DNA of 64,000 nt from Hyphomicrobium sp. (GCA_019751875.1 JAIEMV010000013.1:186001-250000), one strand, 5' to 3'; positions 53,328 through 63,238 are shown, counted from the first letter of the stretch. Program-made: numbers and translations. The notes: generated from the sequence alone by a model not told the origin.

Positions 53328-54722
53328 TCACGAACGGGATTTGTCAGGCGTCGCTTCGGCTATAGGGGCCTTCAGCGGCTTGAGTATGCCGGTCACCGAG
53401 CGTCGCGCGTCGATGTACGTCGAGGCAGCCTTCTTCACGTCGTCGAGTGTTACTTTGCGGATTTCGTCCGGCCAGCCTTCGATCTGTTCGATGGAGCGGC
53501 CCAGGGCGAGACCCCAGCCGTAGCGGCGAGCCAGAGAGGCTTGATTGTCGTTTTCGTAGATGTATTCGGCCACGTAGCCGTTTTTGGCGCGGTCCAGTTC
53601 CGCCTGGCTGACGCCGTTCGTGGCAATATCGGCAAGGACCGAGTCCAGCGACGCTTCGAGCTTGTCGAGATCGGTTCCGTCGGCCGAGACGGCGTACACC
53701 GAGAACTTACCGCTATCGAGTCCGGAGCCCATGTAGCTGCCGCCTGCCGACGAGGCGACCTTCTCTTCCATGACGAGTTTCTTGTAGAGGCGGCTAGTAG
53801 GGCCATCGGCTGCGATCTTTGCGAGTAGATCAAGGGCTTCCGCTTCGAGTGGTGCGGCTGTCGTGTAGCTCGGCACAAGGTAGTCGCGGTGGATTGATGC
53901 CTTGCCGGCGCGCGGATCTTCAAGCAGCACTCGGCGGGCGACCCGTTGCGGCGGATCGGAGGCGCGAACGGCCCGCGGCGCGGCTGGGTTAGCCGGCAGC
54001 TTGCCGTAGGTCTCGATCGCGTTCTTTTTCACTTCCTCTGGCGTGACATCGCCGGCGACGACGAGGATGGCGTTATTGGGGGCGTAGTAACGCTTGTAGA
54101 AATCGATCGCGTTCTGCCGCGACAGCTGTGCAATCTCATGCTCCCAGCCGATCACCGGGACGCCGTAGGGATGATGTAAATAGAGGGTTGCGTCCATCTG
54201 CTCGTCAAGAATCGCTGCGGGATTGTTCTCGATGCGGGAGCGGCGCTCCTCGAGGATCACGTCACGCTCGGTCAGCACTTCCTTATCGGCAAGCTTGAGG
54301 TTGACCATGCGGTCGGCCTCCATTTCCATCACCTTGCGCAGGCGATCCTTGGATATCCGCTGGAAGTAGCTCGTCACGTCGTGGCCGGTGAAGGCATTGT
54401 CCTGACCACCGAGGCGCGAGACGATCTTGGAGAACTCTCCGGAGGGGATGTTCTCCGTCGATTTGAACATCAGATGTTCCAGGAAGTGAGCGATGCCGGA
54501 GACGCCCTTGGTTTCGTCCGCTGCGCCAACCTTGTACCAGACCATGTGGGTGACGACCGGCGAGCGGCTGTCAGGGATGACGACAACCTGCATGCCGTTG
54601 TCGAGCTTGAATTCAGTGATGCTGGGAGCCGCGTACGCGGCCGTCGGAGATTTTGTGAGGGCGAACATGCTGGCGATCACCATTAGGCAGAAGCTGAAAC
54701 CGGTGCGGAGCGAAGCGACCAT
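53328..54722 (-). CDS. M16 family zinc peptidase (active subunit)
   Basis: A 464-residue protein with a signal peptide (FCLMVIASMFALTKSPTAAY). Zinc motif HFLEH in GISGIAHFLEHLMFKST, with the downstream Glu (EADRMVNLKLADKEV). Second M16 domain (about residues 210-440) as usual. It cleaves small peptides in the periplasm. The first gene of a pair with the inactive subunit, only 26 bases upstream. Confidence 0.9.
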   Translation of the reverse strand: MVASLRTGFSFCLMVIASMFALTKSPTAAYAAPSITEFKLDNGMQVVVIPDSRSPVVTHMVWYKVGAADETKGVSGIAHFLEHLMFKSTENIPSGEFSKIVSRLGGQDNAFTGHDVTSYFQRISKDRLRKVMEMEADRMVNLKLADKEVLTERDVILEERRSRIENNPAAILDEQMDATLYLHHPYGVPVIGWEHEIAQLSRQNAIDFYKRYYAPNNAILVVAGDVTPEEVKKNAIETYGKLPANPAAPRAVRASDPPQRVARRVLLEDPRAGKASIHRDYLVPSYTTAAPLEAEALDLLAKIAADGPTSRLYKKLVMEEKVASSAGGSYMGSGLDSGKFSVYAVSADGTDLDKLEASLDSVLADIATNGVSQAELDRAKNGYVAEYIYENDNQASLARRYGWGLALGRSIEQIEGWPDEIRKVTLDDVKKAASTYIDARRSVTGILKPLKAPIAEATPDKSRS

Positions 54723-54944
54723 GGAGTTCCTCTAAGCGCGAGCGCACGCGGAGCGGCGCGGCTTCGTGTACTGAGAGGATGTCGGCATCAGAGGCAGTCA
54801 TGTCAAATGACAAGCCGTTCATGCCGAGCGCTGCGGACTGCGACGAGCGATAATGCTTGCGGAGTCAGAGTATCTTAGCCGCAATCGGACGAAAAAACTG
54901 GCGGTCTGCGGTTGACCCAAAGGTACGTCGCCCTGGCAACACGG

Positions 54945-55418
54945 TTACTCGCCGCCAATCACGATTGGATCTTCGCCACCATTCCACTTCTTGACGGCGG
55001 TTAGGACCGATGGTCGGCAGGGTCCGAGCGGACCCTCGATGGAAGCCGCGCTGGCATCGCCGGCAGCGCGCGCTGGATCATAGTTCTTGCGGCAATATTC
55101 GTCCTGCTGCTTTTCCAAGACAGCCTTATCGACAACGACCTTCCGGTCCGGATCGTTGATTGCGGCGGTCACGTCGACTGCTGCCGCTTCGGCAGGTGTC
55201 CCTGGTTGGGGGAGGCTGGCGGTGGACGGCGGCACCACCAGGGGCGTGCGCGCGGCCAACTTCGGTTCGGCGCTCTTGGGTTGGTTGGCACCGACGCCCA
55301 GAGCATCAAAAACGCCGCCGTTCAATTCCACGTCGTCGAGGGAACAGCCGCCGACCGCGGCAGCCACCAGGCTGGCCACAGCAAAACGGGTCAGTCTGCG
55401 CGACGGCATGCGGCTCAT
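54945..55418 (-). CDS. Putative lipoprotein of unknown function
   Basis: A 157-residue protein. Signal with lipobox VGGC (Cys about residue 25), then a Pro/Ala-rich linker and a conserved-looking C-terminal part (KQQDEYCRKNYDPARAA, then GPCRPSVLTAVKKW). Cys pair YC...PC may form a disulfide. I recall similar lipoproteins next to lspA in Hyphomicrobiales. The gene is downstream of lspA, which would process it. Confidence 0.65.
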   Translation of the reverse strand: MSRMPSRRLTRFAVASLVAAAVGGCSLDDVELNGGVFDALGVGANQPKSAEPKLAARTPLVVPPSTASLPQPGTPAEAAAVDVTAAINDPDRKVVVDKAVLEKQQDEYCRKNYDPARAAGDASAASIEGPLGPCRPSVLTAVKKWNGGEDPIVIGGE

Positions 55419-55470
55419 CGATGGTCTCCGCTCGGTCCCGATTCTTGAGATGCGCCGGGATTACTTGGCG

Positions 55471-56028
55471 TTACGAGGTCTTTGCGGCGTCTTTGCGACT
55501 CGCGATGAAGGAGTCGTACAGCAGAGCCACTACCCCGGCAACAATGGCCACGTCTGCGATGTTGAAGACGTACCAGTAGAACCCGAAGGCATGCAGGGAG
55601 TAAAAGTCGGCCACTCCGCCGAGCCAGAGGCGGTCAATGGCATTGCCAAGCGCACCGCCAATGATCAGGGCCAGGCCCCAAGCCATCAGGCGGCTTTCAC
55701 CTGCCCTGCAGAGCCAAATCCACATCCCAAGCGAGGCGGCCAGTGCGAAAGCGGCTAGTCCTAACTGCCAGGAATAACTCGATGAATCGAACATGGAATA
55801 GCTCACGCCCGTATTTAGAACGTAGACGAAATCGAGAAAGGGCGTCACCTCCACCCTGCCGCGGCCCTCAATTCCAAAGATGAGGAGCATCCACAACTTA
55901 TTAGCTTGATCGAGCACAAGCGTGGTGAGGGCGACCGCGGCACCGAGGGGGGCGTACCGGCCCCAGAACCAACCCTGCGATGACGGGTCTTTTTCCTGTG
56001 TATCAGGCGTGGACGCGGGCAAGGTCAT
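55471..56028 (-). CDS. lspA: Lipoprotein signal peptidase II
   Basis: A 185-residue inner-membrane aspartyl protease with four membrane helices. The two catalytic Asp are in GGALGNAIDRL and FNIADVAI. VLNTGVSYSMF precedes them; the usual phrase is NxGxAFS, here NTGVSYS. It cleaves prolipoproteins at the lipidated Cys. It heads a probable operon with the lipoprotein and the M16 pair. Confidence 0.93.
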   Translation of the reverse strand: MTLPASTPDTQEKDPSSQGWFWGRYAPLGAAVALTTLVLDQANKLWMLLIFGIEGRGRVEVTPFLDFVYVLNTGVSYSMFDSSSYSWQLGLAAFALAASLGMWIWLCRAGESRLMAWGLALIIGGALGNAIDRLWLGGVADFYSLHAFGFYWYVFNIADVAIVAGVVALLYDSFIASRKDAAKTS

Positions 56029-56186
56029 GGACGGGCATGTCTCTCACGTTGATGGCGGGAGGCGCCGGGTCCATCCAGAGGGGGTATTCGAGTGTGAAAG
56101 TCAAACCAGTGGGTGAGAGTATAAACATTCCCGGGGGCACCTCCGCGAGGATTGTCAGGGGCGGTACAATGCCTCATAAACCCTCT
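56029..56186. promoter_or_regulatory. Upstream region of the SRP RNA with a TACAAT -10 candidate
   Basis: TACAAT at 56165-56170 sits about 17-20 bases before the SRP RNA 5' end and could be its -10 element. A TTGTCA at 56152 is too close to be its -35, and no good -35 is seen at the usual distance. Confidence 0.35.
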
Positions 56187-56275
56187 GGGCTGGCGGCGGA
56201 CGCATCCCTCGCCAACCGGGTCAGGTCGGGAACGAAGCAGCCCTAACGATCAGGACGCGGGTCGTCCGCCAGCCT
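56187..56275 (+). ncRNA. ffs: Signal recognition particle RNA (4.5S type)
   Basis: The conserved apical domain is present: GGGTCAGGTCGGGAACGAAG, then CAGCC (56218-56243), close to the bacterial SRP core GGTCAGG...GGAA...AGCAGCC. The flanks GGGCTGGCGG (56188-56197) and CCGCCAGCC (56267-56275 area) pair to close a rod. It lies directly upstream of dnaX, its usual place in Hyphomicrobiales. The loop differs from the common GTCCGGAAGGAAG at two positions (GTCGGGAACGAAG), changes which may still pair. Exact ends are estimates. Confidence 0.85.
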
Positions 56276-56503
56276 CTCATATCTGCTCACGGGCGCTGAT
56301 CGCAACCCGGCGATCTTTGCGCGGGCGCGGCTCGGTTTGGCCCACACTCGGCAGGCGGGTGTGGGGCTCGATGATTGGCCCAGACTCGGCAGGCCGGTGT
56401 TGGGCATGCCACGGTGCGCCCCGGACTTAGCGGCCGCAGAATGTGATCTGCGCCTTTGTGGTCGCTGAGATTTCCGGCTTTCCGGGCCGTTGAAGGGAAG
56501 TCA

Positions 56504-58330
56504 ATGGCTAAAGGTTCGTCGTCGAAATCCGAGGATGGGAGCAGCGCTGGTTCGGCGACCGCTCCGTATGTCGTGCTGGCGCGCAAGTACCGGCCGCAGA
56601 CGTTCGATGATCTGATCGGGCAAGAGGCGATGGTGCGGACGTTGCGCAATGCGTTCGCGTCGGGCCGGATCGCCCAGGGCTACATGCTGACCGGCGTGCG
56701 CGGCGTCGGCAAGACAACGACGGCGCGAATTTTGGCGCGCGCACTGAATTACGAGACCGAAGCGATCAACCGGCCGACGATCGACATGCCGGTGCTGGGG
56801 CGCCATTGCGGCGATATCATTGACAGCCGCCATCCCGACGTCATTGAGATGGACGCGGCTTCGCACACCGGCATCGATAACATGCGCGAGATCATCGAGA
56901 ACGCGCGCTACAAGCCGATCCTGGCGCGAACCAAGGTCTTCATTATCGACGAAGTCCATATGTTATCGAAAAGTGCATTCAACGGGCTTCTGAAGACGCT
57001 GGAAGAGCCGCCGGAGCATGTGAAGTTTATTTTCGCGACGACCGAAGTTCGCAAGGTGCCGGTGACGGTTCTATCGCGCTGTCAACGGTTCGATCTGCGC
57101 CGCGTGGATGTGCCGGAACTGTCGGTGCATCTCGGCAGCATCGCCGCAAAAGAAGGTGCGACGGCTGATCGGGACGCGTTGGCGATGATCGCGCGGGCGG
57201 CCGGTGGTAGCGTTCGCGACGGCCTATCCATTCTTGATCAAGCGATCGCTATGGGGTCCGGCACGGTGTCGGCCGAGAGCGTGCGTGGGATGCTGGGCGT
57301 CGCCGATCGCGGCCGTGTGTTCGATCTTCTAGAAAAGCTTCTCGGGGGAACTCCGGCAGAGGCGCTAAAGGCGTTCGGGGCGATCCATCATGATGGCGCG
57401 GAGCCGGGGCAATTGCTCGCCGATCTCGCGGACGTCGTGCATCTGGTGACGCGGTTCAAGGCGCTGGGCGGCGAGGCGGGTAACGAGGGTGTGCCGGCGG
57501 AAGACGTGCGCCGGGCCGGGTCGCTGGCAGGGCGGCTTTCCATGCCGCTACTTGCGCGTACGTGGCAGATGCTGCTGAAAGGGATGGAGGAGGCAGGTAA
57601 GGCGCCTGACCCGCTGGCCGCGGCTGAGATGGCGTTGATCCGCATCGCTTACGTGGCCGACTTGCCGCCACCCGACGAGATCATGAAGGCGCTGGGCGGG
57701 GGGCAGGTTACCCGACGTGCATCGGGAGGCGCCACTCCTCCAGGCGAACGCGAGCCGCGAGCACCGTTGAACGAAGCCTCTCAGCAGGTTTTTGCGGCTG
57801 CCGAACCCACGGCGGACGAGAGCGCGCCTGCTGCCTTCGAGATGACGGATGAACCGCCGCCGCTTGAAGCGTACGGCGACCTCATCGAAGGGCTGGGCGA
57901 TGAAGACGATGCGCCGGCGGCCCCGTCGCGGCGGTCGCTGCGCACGTTTGCAGATGTCGTGGAGCTGGCCGGCGAGCGGCGTGATGCCCGGCTTCGCGCG
58001 CATCTGGAGGAATATGTATCGCTCGTCAAATTCGATGGTGCTGCCGGTTCGATCGACCTGTTTCTGTTGCCTGGTGCTCCGCCCGAAATCGCCAATGATT
58101 TGCGAGAAAAACTCAATCGCTGGACGGAGCGCCGCTGGGTTGTCGTGCTGTCGAAGGCGGCCGGCGAGCCAACGCTCGGTCAGCAGAAGCGCGAGCGGGA
58201 AGCGGCGGAACTCGCGGCGATGAAGAAGCATCCGGCCGTGTCCGCGATCTTCGAGGCGTTCCCGGATGCGAAGGTCGCCGCCGTCAGGACCACCGCGCGT
58301 CCCAGCGAGGACGAAGCTGGAACCGGCTGA
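56504..58330 (+). CDS. dnaX: DNA polymerase III subunit gamma/tau
   Basis: A 608-residue clamp-loader ATPase starting at ATG 56504. Walker A in MLTGVRGVGKTTTARILARA, Walker B/DExx in TKVFIIDEVHMLSKSAFNGL, sensor 1 FIFATTEVRKVPVTVLSRCQ. The zinc-module cysteines of E. coli DnaX are absent (only HC remains), as is usual in many alphaproteobacteria. The C-terminal 200 residues are the tau-specific region (from about 400). No obvious slippery A-run for making gamma was noticed. Confidence 0.95.
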   Translation: MAKGSSSKSEDGSSAGSATAPYVVLARKYRPQTFDDLIGQEAMVRTLRNAFASGRIAQGYMLTGVRGVGKTTTARILARALNYETEAINRPTIDMPVLGRHCGDIIDSRHPDVIEMDAASHTGIDNMREIIENARYKPILARTKVFIIDEVHMLSKSAFNGLLKTLEEPPEHVKFIFATTEVRKVPVTVLSRCQRFDLRRVDVPELSVHLGSIAAKEGATADRDALAMIARAAGGSVRDGLSILDQAIAMGSGTVSAESVRGMLGVADRGRVFDLLEKLLGGTPAEALKAFGAIHHDGAEPGQLLADLADVVHLVTRFKALGGEAGNEGVPAEDVRRAGSLAGRLSMPLLARTWQMLLKGMEEAGKAPDPLAAAEMALIRIAYVADLPPPDEIMKALGGGQVTRRASGGATPPGEREPRAPLNEASQQVFAAAEPTADESAPAAFEMTDEPPPLEAYGDLIEGLGDEDDAPAAPSRRSLRTFADVVELAGERRDARLRAHLEEYVSLVKFDGAAGSIDLFLLPGAPPEIANDLREKLNRWTERRWVVVLSKAAGEPTLGQQKREREAAELAAMKKHPAVSAIFEAFPDAKVAAVRTTARPSEDEAGTG

Positions 58331-58392
58331 CGCCGCTCGCTCTTCCTGTTCGTAATCCGGCGCAATTGAAGCGCTAGCCAAGAGGACGACGC

Positions 58393-58713
58393 ATGAAAGA
58401 CATCATGGGCATGATGAAGCAGGTGGGCCAGATGCAGGCCCGCATGCAGCAGATGCAGGAAGAACTGGCACAAGCCGAAATCGAGGGACGATCGGGGGCG
58501 GGGCTCGTGCGCGTTACGCTTAACGGCAAAGGCGATATGAAGAAGATTGCGATCGACCCGAGCCTCATGAAGCCGGGCGAGGGTGAAATTCTCGAAGACC
58601 TTGTGCTCGCTGCCAATCAGGATGCCCGGGCGAAGGTCGAAAGCATGATGGCTGAGAAAATGTCTGAAATCACAGGTGGGCTGCCGCTTCCGCCGGGACT
58701 TAAGCTATTCTAG
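58393..58713 (+). CDS. YbaB/EbfC nucleoid-associated protein
   Basis: A 106-residue dimeric DNA-binding protein. N-terminal coiled coil GMMKQVGQMQARMQQMQEEL, then the central sheet (VRVTLNGKGDMKKIAIDPSL) and the closing GLPLPPGLKLF. Its usual place is between dnaX and recR, as here. It binds DNA non-specifically. Confidence 0.95.
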   Translation: MKDIMGMMKQVGQMQARMQQMQEELAQAEIEGRSGAGLVRVTLNGKGDMKKIAIDPSLMKPGEGEILEDLVLAANQDARAKVESMMAEKMSEITGGLPLPPGLKLF

Positions 58714-58752
58714 TTCGCGCAGAAAAGCGGGGGGCGTCGGGGGGATAAGCAT

Positions 58753-59355
58753 ATGGCGGCGCCGACAGCACCCGAACCACCGAGTGTGCCCTCTCTGCAC
58801 GGAGCTGTTGCTTGGGCGGCGGGCGTGGCGGTTCTCGGAGCCCTCATTATCGTGCTTTGGGCGATGGGGCGGGCGCCTATCTGTACGTGCGGTTACATCA
58901 AGCTGTGGCACGGTGTCGTGCAAAGCTCGGAGAATTCGCAGCACATCGCCGACTGGTACACGCCAAGCCATGTGATCCACGGTTTCATCTTCTACGCGCT
59001 TTTGCGCTGGCTGATGCCGAAATCGTCCTTTGCGACAAGGCTGATCCTAGCGCTCGGGATCGAGAGTGCGTGGGAGATCATCGAGAACACGAATGCGACG
59101 ATTGAGCGGTATCGCACGTCGACCATCGCTCTCGATTACTACGGCGACTCGATCCTCAACTCCGTTTCCGATGCGCTCGCGATGGCAGCTGGTTTCTATC
59201 TGGCGTCGATCCTGCCCGTCTGGGCCACCGTGGCGCTCGCGGTTGGAGCGGAGCTTTTCACCGGCATCATGATCCGGGATAACCTGACTTTGAACGTCAT
59301 CATGCTCTTGTACCCTGTCGAGGCCATCAAGGCGTGGCAATCCGCGGGCGGATGA
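58753..59355 (+). CDS. DUF2585 (UPF0314) membrane protein
   Basis: A 200-residue protein with about five membrane segments. Conserved DUF2585 stretch GRAPICTCGYIKLWHGVVQS, then SSENSQHIADWYTPSHVIHG and ESAWEIIENTNATIERYR. Found almost only in Hyphomicrobiales and relatives, which supports the taxonomy. Its Cys-x-Cys and His residues could bind metal; no function is known. Confidence 0.88.
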   Translation: MAAPTAPEPPSVPSLHGAVAWAAGVAVLGALIIVLWAMGRAPICTCGYIKLWHGVVQSSENSQHIADWYTPSHVIHGFIFYALLRWLMPKSSFATRLILALGIESAWEIIENTNATIERYRTSTIALDYYGDSILNSVSDALAMAAGFYLASILPVWATVALAVGAELFTGIMIRDNLTLNVIMLLYPVEAIKAWQSAGG

Positions 59356-59411
59356 GGGCGGCGGAATCGTGGTACGCGCGGCGCCGCAACCCGTGCTAAC
59401 AGTCCGCGGTC

Positions 59412-60017
59412 ATGTCGAAGAAGATTGCAGGTCCTGAAATCGAACGGCTCGTGCAGCTGCTGGCGCGCTTGCCTGGTCTTGGCCCGCGCTCGGCACGGAA
59501 GGCGGCGCTCGGGCTCCTCAAGAAGCGGCAAGAGCTGCTGGTCCCTCTCTCCGATGCTCTTCGGACTGCGGTGGAGAAAATCGTCGAGTGTCCGAACTGC
59601 GGTAATCTCGATACTGTTTCGCCCTGCACGATCTGCCAAGACCAGCGGCGCGATTCATCGCTGATCGTCGTCGTGGAAGAGGTCGGCGACCTGTGGGCAC
59701 TGGAACGGGCCGGAGTGGTCAATGCGCGCTATCATGTGCTCGGTGGCCACCTCTCGCCGTTGGACGGGATCGGTCCTGAGCAGCTCAACATCGTTTCGCT
59801 GGTCACGCGCGCGGCGGCGTCCGAGGTGACGGAAGTCCTGTTGGCGCTCAATGCCACGGTGGAAGGACAGTCAACCGCGCACTATGTGATGGATCAGCTG
59901 GCTGGTTCGAACGTAGCGGTGTCGCGCCTGGCGCAGGGTGTGCCGATTGGCGGCGAACTCGATTATCTGGACGAGGGTACGCTTGCCGCCGCGATCAAGT
60001 CACGCAGGCGGGTCTGA
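59412..60017 (+). CDS. recR: Recombination protein RecR
   Basis: A 201-residue protein. Helix-hairpin-helix [20 protein letters not shown], zinc finger [16 protein letters not shown], Toprim domain [20 protein letters not shown] and a C-terminal Walker-like tail. Works with RecO and RecF in gap repair. Last gene of the dnaX-ybaB-recR group (with DUF2585 inserted). Confidence 0.95.
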   Translation: MSKKIAGPEIERLVQLLARLPGLGPRSARKAALGLLKKRQELLVPLSDALRTAVEKIVECPNCGNLDTVSPCTICQDQRRDSSLIVVVEEVGDLWALERAGVVNARYHVLGGHLSPLDGIGPEQLNIVSLVTRAAASEVTEVLLALNATVEGQSTAHYVMDQLAGSNVAVSRLAQGVPIGGELDYLDEGTLAAAIKSRRRV

Positions 60018-60039
60018 TTTTACTCGGAGCAATGATCAC

Positions 60040-61413
60040 ATGGATACGGCGGATCTGACCGTTACCGGGGCTGCCCCGGCGGCGCCGCCGCGCTTCGTGA
60101 GCGGCTCGCTCTTGCGCCACATTCTCATTATGACCGGGACCGGCGCGGTGGGGCTTGTCGCGATCTTCATCGGCGATCTAGCGAATATTCTATTCCTGTC
60201 GTGGCTCGGTGACGAGGCGATCGTCGCTGCAGTCGGGTATGGCAGCTCGATCCTGTTCTTCACGACCTCCATCGGCATCGGACTTTCCATTGCGGCGACA
60301 TCGTTAGTATCGCCGGCGATCGGGGCCGGTCATCGCCCGAGGGCGCGCCAGATGGCCGCGAGCGCGCTGATGCTGACGCTCGCTGCGTCAATCGTGTTGA
60401 CGGTGGTTGTGTGGGTGGCGGTCTCACCGCTGCTGTCTTTGCTGGGCGCGGAGGGGCGCACGCACGATCTCGCCCGCGACTACCTTTGGATCCTCGTGCC
60501 GTTCCTACCGCCGCTGGCACTGGCTATGACGGCGACGGGTATCCTACGCAGCGTCGGGGATGCGCGCCGCGCGATGCATATCACGCTTATCGGCGCCATC
60601 GTGAACATCGCACTCGACCCGTTTTTCATCTTTGCGCTCGGGCTTGGCATTCACGGTGCAGCGATCGCGTCGGGCCTTGCACGCATTGCAATGGTAGCCT
60701 ACGCGCTGTTCGCTGTGGTGCGGGTGCACGACATGGCGGCGAGGCCCACTGTTTCTGCGTTACAGGCGGATTGGCCTCCGCTTCTTGCAGTCGCTGTTCC
60801 CGCGGTGCTGACAAACATCGCGACGCCCGTAGGCAACGCCTACGTGACGGCTGCGATTGCGGCGCATGGCGACAGCGCCGTAGCTGCGTGGGCCATCATA
60901 GGGCGTATCATTCCCGTGGCATTCGGCGCAATCTATGCGCTATCGGGATCGATCGGGCCGATCATCGGGCAGAACTACGGTGCGGGTGAGAACGACCGCA
61001 TGCGGCGCGCTTTCACACTGTCCCTGGCCGTCAACGCCGCGTTCACGTTCGCGGCGTGGATCGCGCTCATGCTTGGCACCGGACTGATCCTCGAGTTCTT
61101 CAAACAGAGCGGATCATCGGCAGAACTGATCCGCCTGTTCAACATCATGTTGTCGCCGCTGTTTGTGTTTCTCGGGGCCCTATTCGTCGCCAATGCCGCA
61201 TTCAACACGCTGGGGCGCGCGCAGCTTTCGACATGGCTGAATTGGGGCCGGGCGACGGTCGGAACAATTCCGTTCGTGGAGTTCGGCTCTCGGCAAGCGG
61301 GGGCGGAGGGTGTTCTCGCCGGAAATATGATCGGCGGGATCGCATTCGGGGCCCTGGCGGTGTGGCTGTGCTATCGCCTCATGGACCGACTGCGCATTGA
61401 TGCGATGAAATAG
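60040..61413 (+). CDS. MATE family multidrug/sodium antiporter
   Basis: A 457-residue protein from ATG 60040, with 12 hydrophobic segments. Two MATE repeats: GLVAIFIGDLANILFLSWLG, then SIAATSLVSPAIGAGHRPRA in the first; AWAIIGRIIPVAFGAIYALS, then IIGQNYGAGENDRMRRAFTL in the second. MATE proteins export cationic drugs in exchange for Na+ or H+. It lies 22 bases after recR. Confidence 0.9.
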   Translation: MDTADLTVTGAAPAAPPRFVSGSLLRHILIMTGTGAVGLVAIFIGDLANILFLSWLGDEAIVAAVGYGSSILFFTTSIGIGLSIAATSLVSPAIGAGHRPRARQMAASALMLTLAASIVLTVVVWVAVSPLLSLLGAEGRTHDLARDYLWILVPFLPPLALAMTATGILRSVGDARRAMHITLIGAIVNIALDPFFIFALGLGIHGAAIASGLARIAMVAYALFAVVRVHDMAARPTVSALQADWPPLLAVAVPAVLTNIATPVGNAYVTAAIAAHGDSAVAAWAIIGRIIPVAFGAIYALSGSIGPIIGQNYGAGENDRMRRAFTLSLAVNAAFTFAAWIALMLGTGLILEFFKQSGSSAELIRLFNIMLSPLFVFLGALFVANAAFNTLGRAQLSTWLNWGRATVGTIPFVEFGSRQAGAEGVLAGNMIGGIAFGALAVWLCYRLMDRLRIDAMK

Positions 61414-61500
61414 GCGCGCCGCCGCTCGCCTCGAATCGGTTGCTGGCGTATGCGGGTCTAGCCGGCGTTTCTCTGCGCCGGGCTTGAGCGAGCCCGATCC

Positions 61501-62604
61501 ATGTCTTCCACCTTCTCAAGGCCACAGAAGCGCATTGCGATCGTAGCGCCGTCTCTGGCGGGCGTTCTGCGTGACCGGGCGAACCTGATCCGCGCGTTGA
61601 AGGCTCGGGGGGATGCGGTGCTCGTCGTCGCTGCGTCGCAGCTGTCGGGAGAGGTCGCGGCGCTGCATCATCTCGGCGCAGAACATCGTAACTTTGAGCC
61701 CAAGCCGCCAGGCCTGTCCATTTTTGCGAGTCGTCGCGTGCAGCAGGCTATTCGCGAATTGATTGCTGCGTGGCAGGCAGACACGACGATCGTCAGTGGC
61801 GCGGCCATCGCATCGCTGGCGGCCCGGGCCGCGCGCAAGGCGGGCGCAAAGGAGATCGTGACGATCGTCTCGGCAGAACTGGGAGTTGGCAGCGTAGAGG
61901 AGCGGCGCCAAATGGTGACTGCGTTCCGAGGCGCCTTGAAACTCAGCCAGATTGTCGTGTGCCACAATGCTGAAGACGCGCGCGTTCTGACGGCGTTGCT
62001 GAAGCTGAAGGGCAAGCGCCTGATCGTGACGCCCGGAGACGGTGTCGATCTCACCACGTTTGCCGTTGCCCCGATGCCGGCGGCGGATATGCCTCTGACC
62101 TTCCTAATGATCGCAAATCCCGATGCCCGTGAGGCCATCGAGGCTTATACGGAGGCGGGGCGGGCTCTGACCGGCAGAGGTTTGCCGGTTCGCTGCGTTC
62201 TCGCCACCGACCGAGAGGCAGCCCAGGATACGACGCTGCTTACGGTCGAGAGCATCGGGTTCGAAGGCCGGGCGGCTGATCCCGCGGCTCTGCTTGGCAC
62301 TGTCCATGTGGCGGTTCATCTTTCGGCGGATGACGGTTCGCCCGCAGCATTGAAGCAAGCGCTTGCGGCTGGCCGGCCGGTCGTGACCCTGGATGTTCCG
62401 GGATGCCGCGAGGCGGTCGACGAGCGGGTCAATGGCTGTCTGGTGCCGCCGGGGGATTCGAGTGCGCTGCTGGCGGCGATGGAAAGCTTCGTTAGCCATC
62501 GCGACCTTCTTCCCGCGGAATCACGGGCGGCCAGGATCAAGGCCGAGCGGTCTTTCGGTGCGTCCGCGGTGCTCGCTCCGGTGCTGGCAGCCATTGACGG
62601 CTGA
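61501..62604 (+). CDS. GT4-type glycosyltransferase
   Basis: A 367-residue GT-B enzyme. N-terminal domain RIAIVAPSLAGVLRDRANLI; middle LSQIVVCHNAEDARVLTALL, VTPGDGVDLTTF; donor-side domain with GSPAALKQALAAGRPVVTLD-type E-x7-E region (SPAALKQALAAGRPVVTLDV, then VNGCLVPPGD). The first Glu of the usual motif is replaced by Ser-Pro, so activity may differ. The product is unknown. Def follows 74 bases on. Confidence 0.8.
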   Translation: MSSTFSRPQKRIAIVAPSLAGVLRDRANLIRALKARGDAVLVVAASQLSGEVAALHHLGAEHRNFEPKPPGLSIFASRRVQQAIRELIAAWQADTTIVSGAAIASLAARAARKAGAKEIVTIVSAELGVGSVEERRQMVTAFRGALKLSQIVVCHNAEDARVLTALLKLKGKRLIVTPGDGVDLTTFAVAPMPAADMPLTFLMIANPDAREAIEAYTEAGRALTGRGLPVRCVLATDREAAQDTTLLTVESIGFEGRAADPAALLGTVHVAVHLSADDGSPAALKQALAAGRPVVTLDVPGCREAVDERVNGCLVPPGDSSALLAAMESFVSHRDLLPAESRAARIKAERSFGASAVLAPVLAAIDG

Positions 62605-62678
62605 CCGCGTTAAGGGATCGCGGGTCTCGATGTGCATCATGGATTGACCCTGTCCTGCGCCTCTTCTATCTGACGAAG

Positions 62679-63197
62679 ATGGCTAAGCTCCCTATCATAA
62701 CCTTGCCCGATCCGATCCTGCGCCAGGCGTCAGCACCCATCGAACGTGTGGACGCTGAGGTTCTGCGATTGGCCGACGATATGCTGGAGACCATGTATGA
62801 TGCGCCGGGGATCGGATTGGCCGCGATCCAGGTTGGCGTGCCACGGCGCCTTGTCGTTCTGGATTGTGCGGCTGAGGGTGAGGCGCCCGAGCCGCGCGTG
62901 CTGATCAATCCTGAGATTTTGCATCTGGGTGCGCAAACCAAGGTTTATGAGGAAGGATGTCTGTCGATCCCTGATTTCCGGGTCGATATCGAACGGCCCG
63001 CGGACCTGCGATTGAGGTATATCGACCGGGAAGGCAAGCTGCAGGAGCACGACGCCGGCGGATTGCTTGCAACTGCCATACAGCATGAACTCGATCATCT
63101 CGACGGCAAGCTGATCATCGATTTTCTGTCGCGGTTGAAGCGGGACATGGTGGTTCGGAAGTTCAAGAAACTGGCGCGTCAAGACGGGCCTTTGTGA
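62679..63197 (+). CDS. def: Peptide deformylase
   Basis: A 172-residue metalloenzyme. All three motifs: GIGLAAIQVG (GxGLAAxQ), EEGCLSIPDF (EGCLS) and QHELDHLDGKL (HExxH). It removes the formyl group from new N-termini. The following fmt makes the formylated initiator, the usual pair. Confidence 0.96.
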   Translation: MAKLPIITLPDPILRQASAPIERVDAEVLRLADDMLETMYDAPGIGLAAIQVGVPRRLVVLDCAAEGEAPEPRVLINPEILHLGAQTKVYEEGCLSIPDFRVDIERPADLRLRYIDREGKLQEHDAGGLLATAIQHELDHLDGKLIIDFLSRLKRDMVVRKFKKLARQDGPL

Positions 63198-63238
63198 CGA
63201 ATAGGCCGCTCTGACGGCGGATCAGCCGGGGGCGCAGC

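Noticed and set aside
56800-56830. Missing zinc-module cysteines in DnaX as a defect
   Set aside because: Many alphaproteobacterial DnaX proteins lack them; the ATPase motifs are intact.
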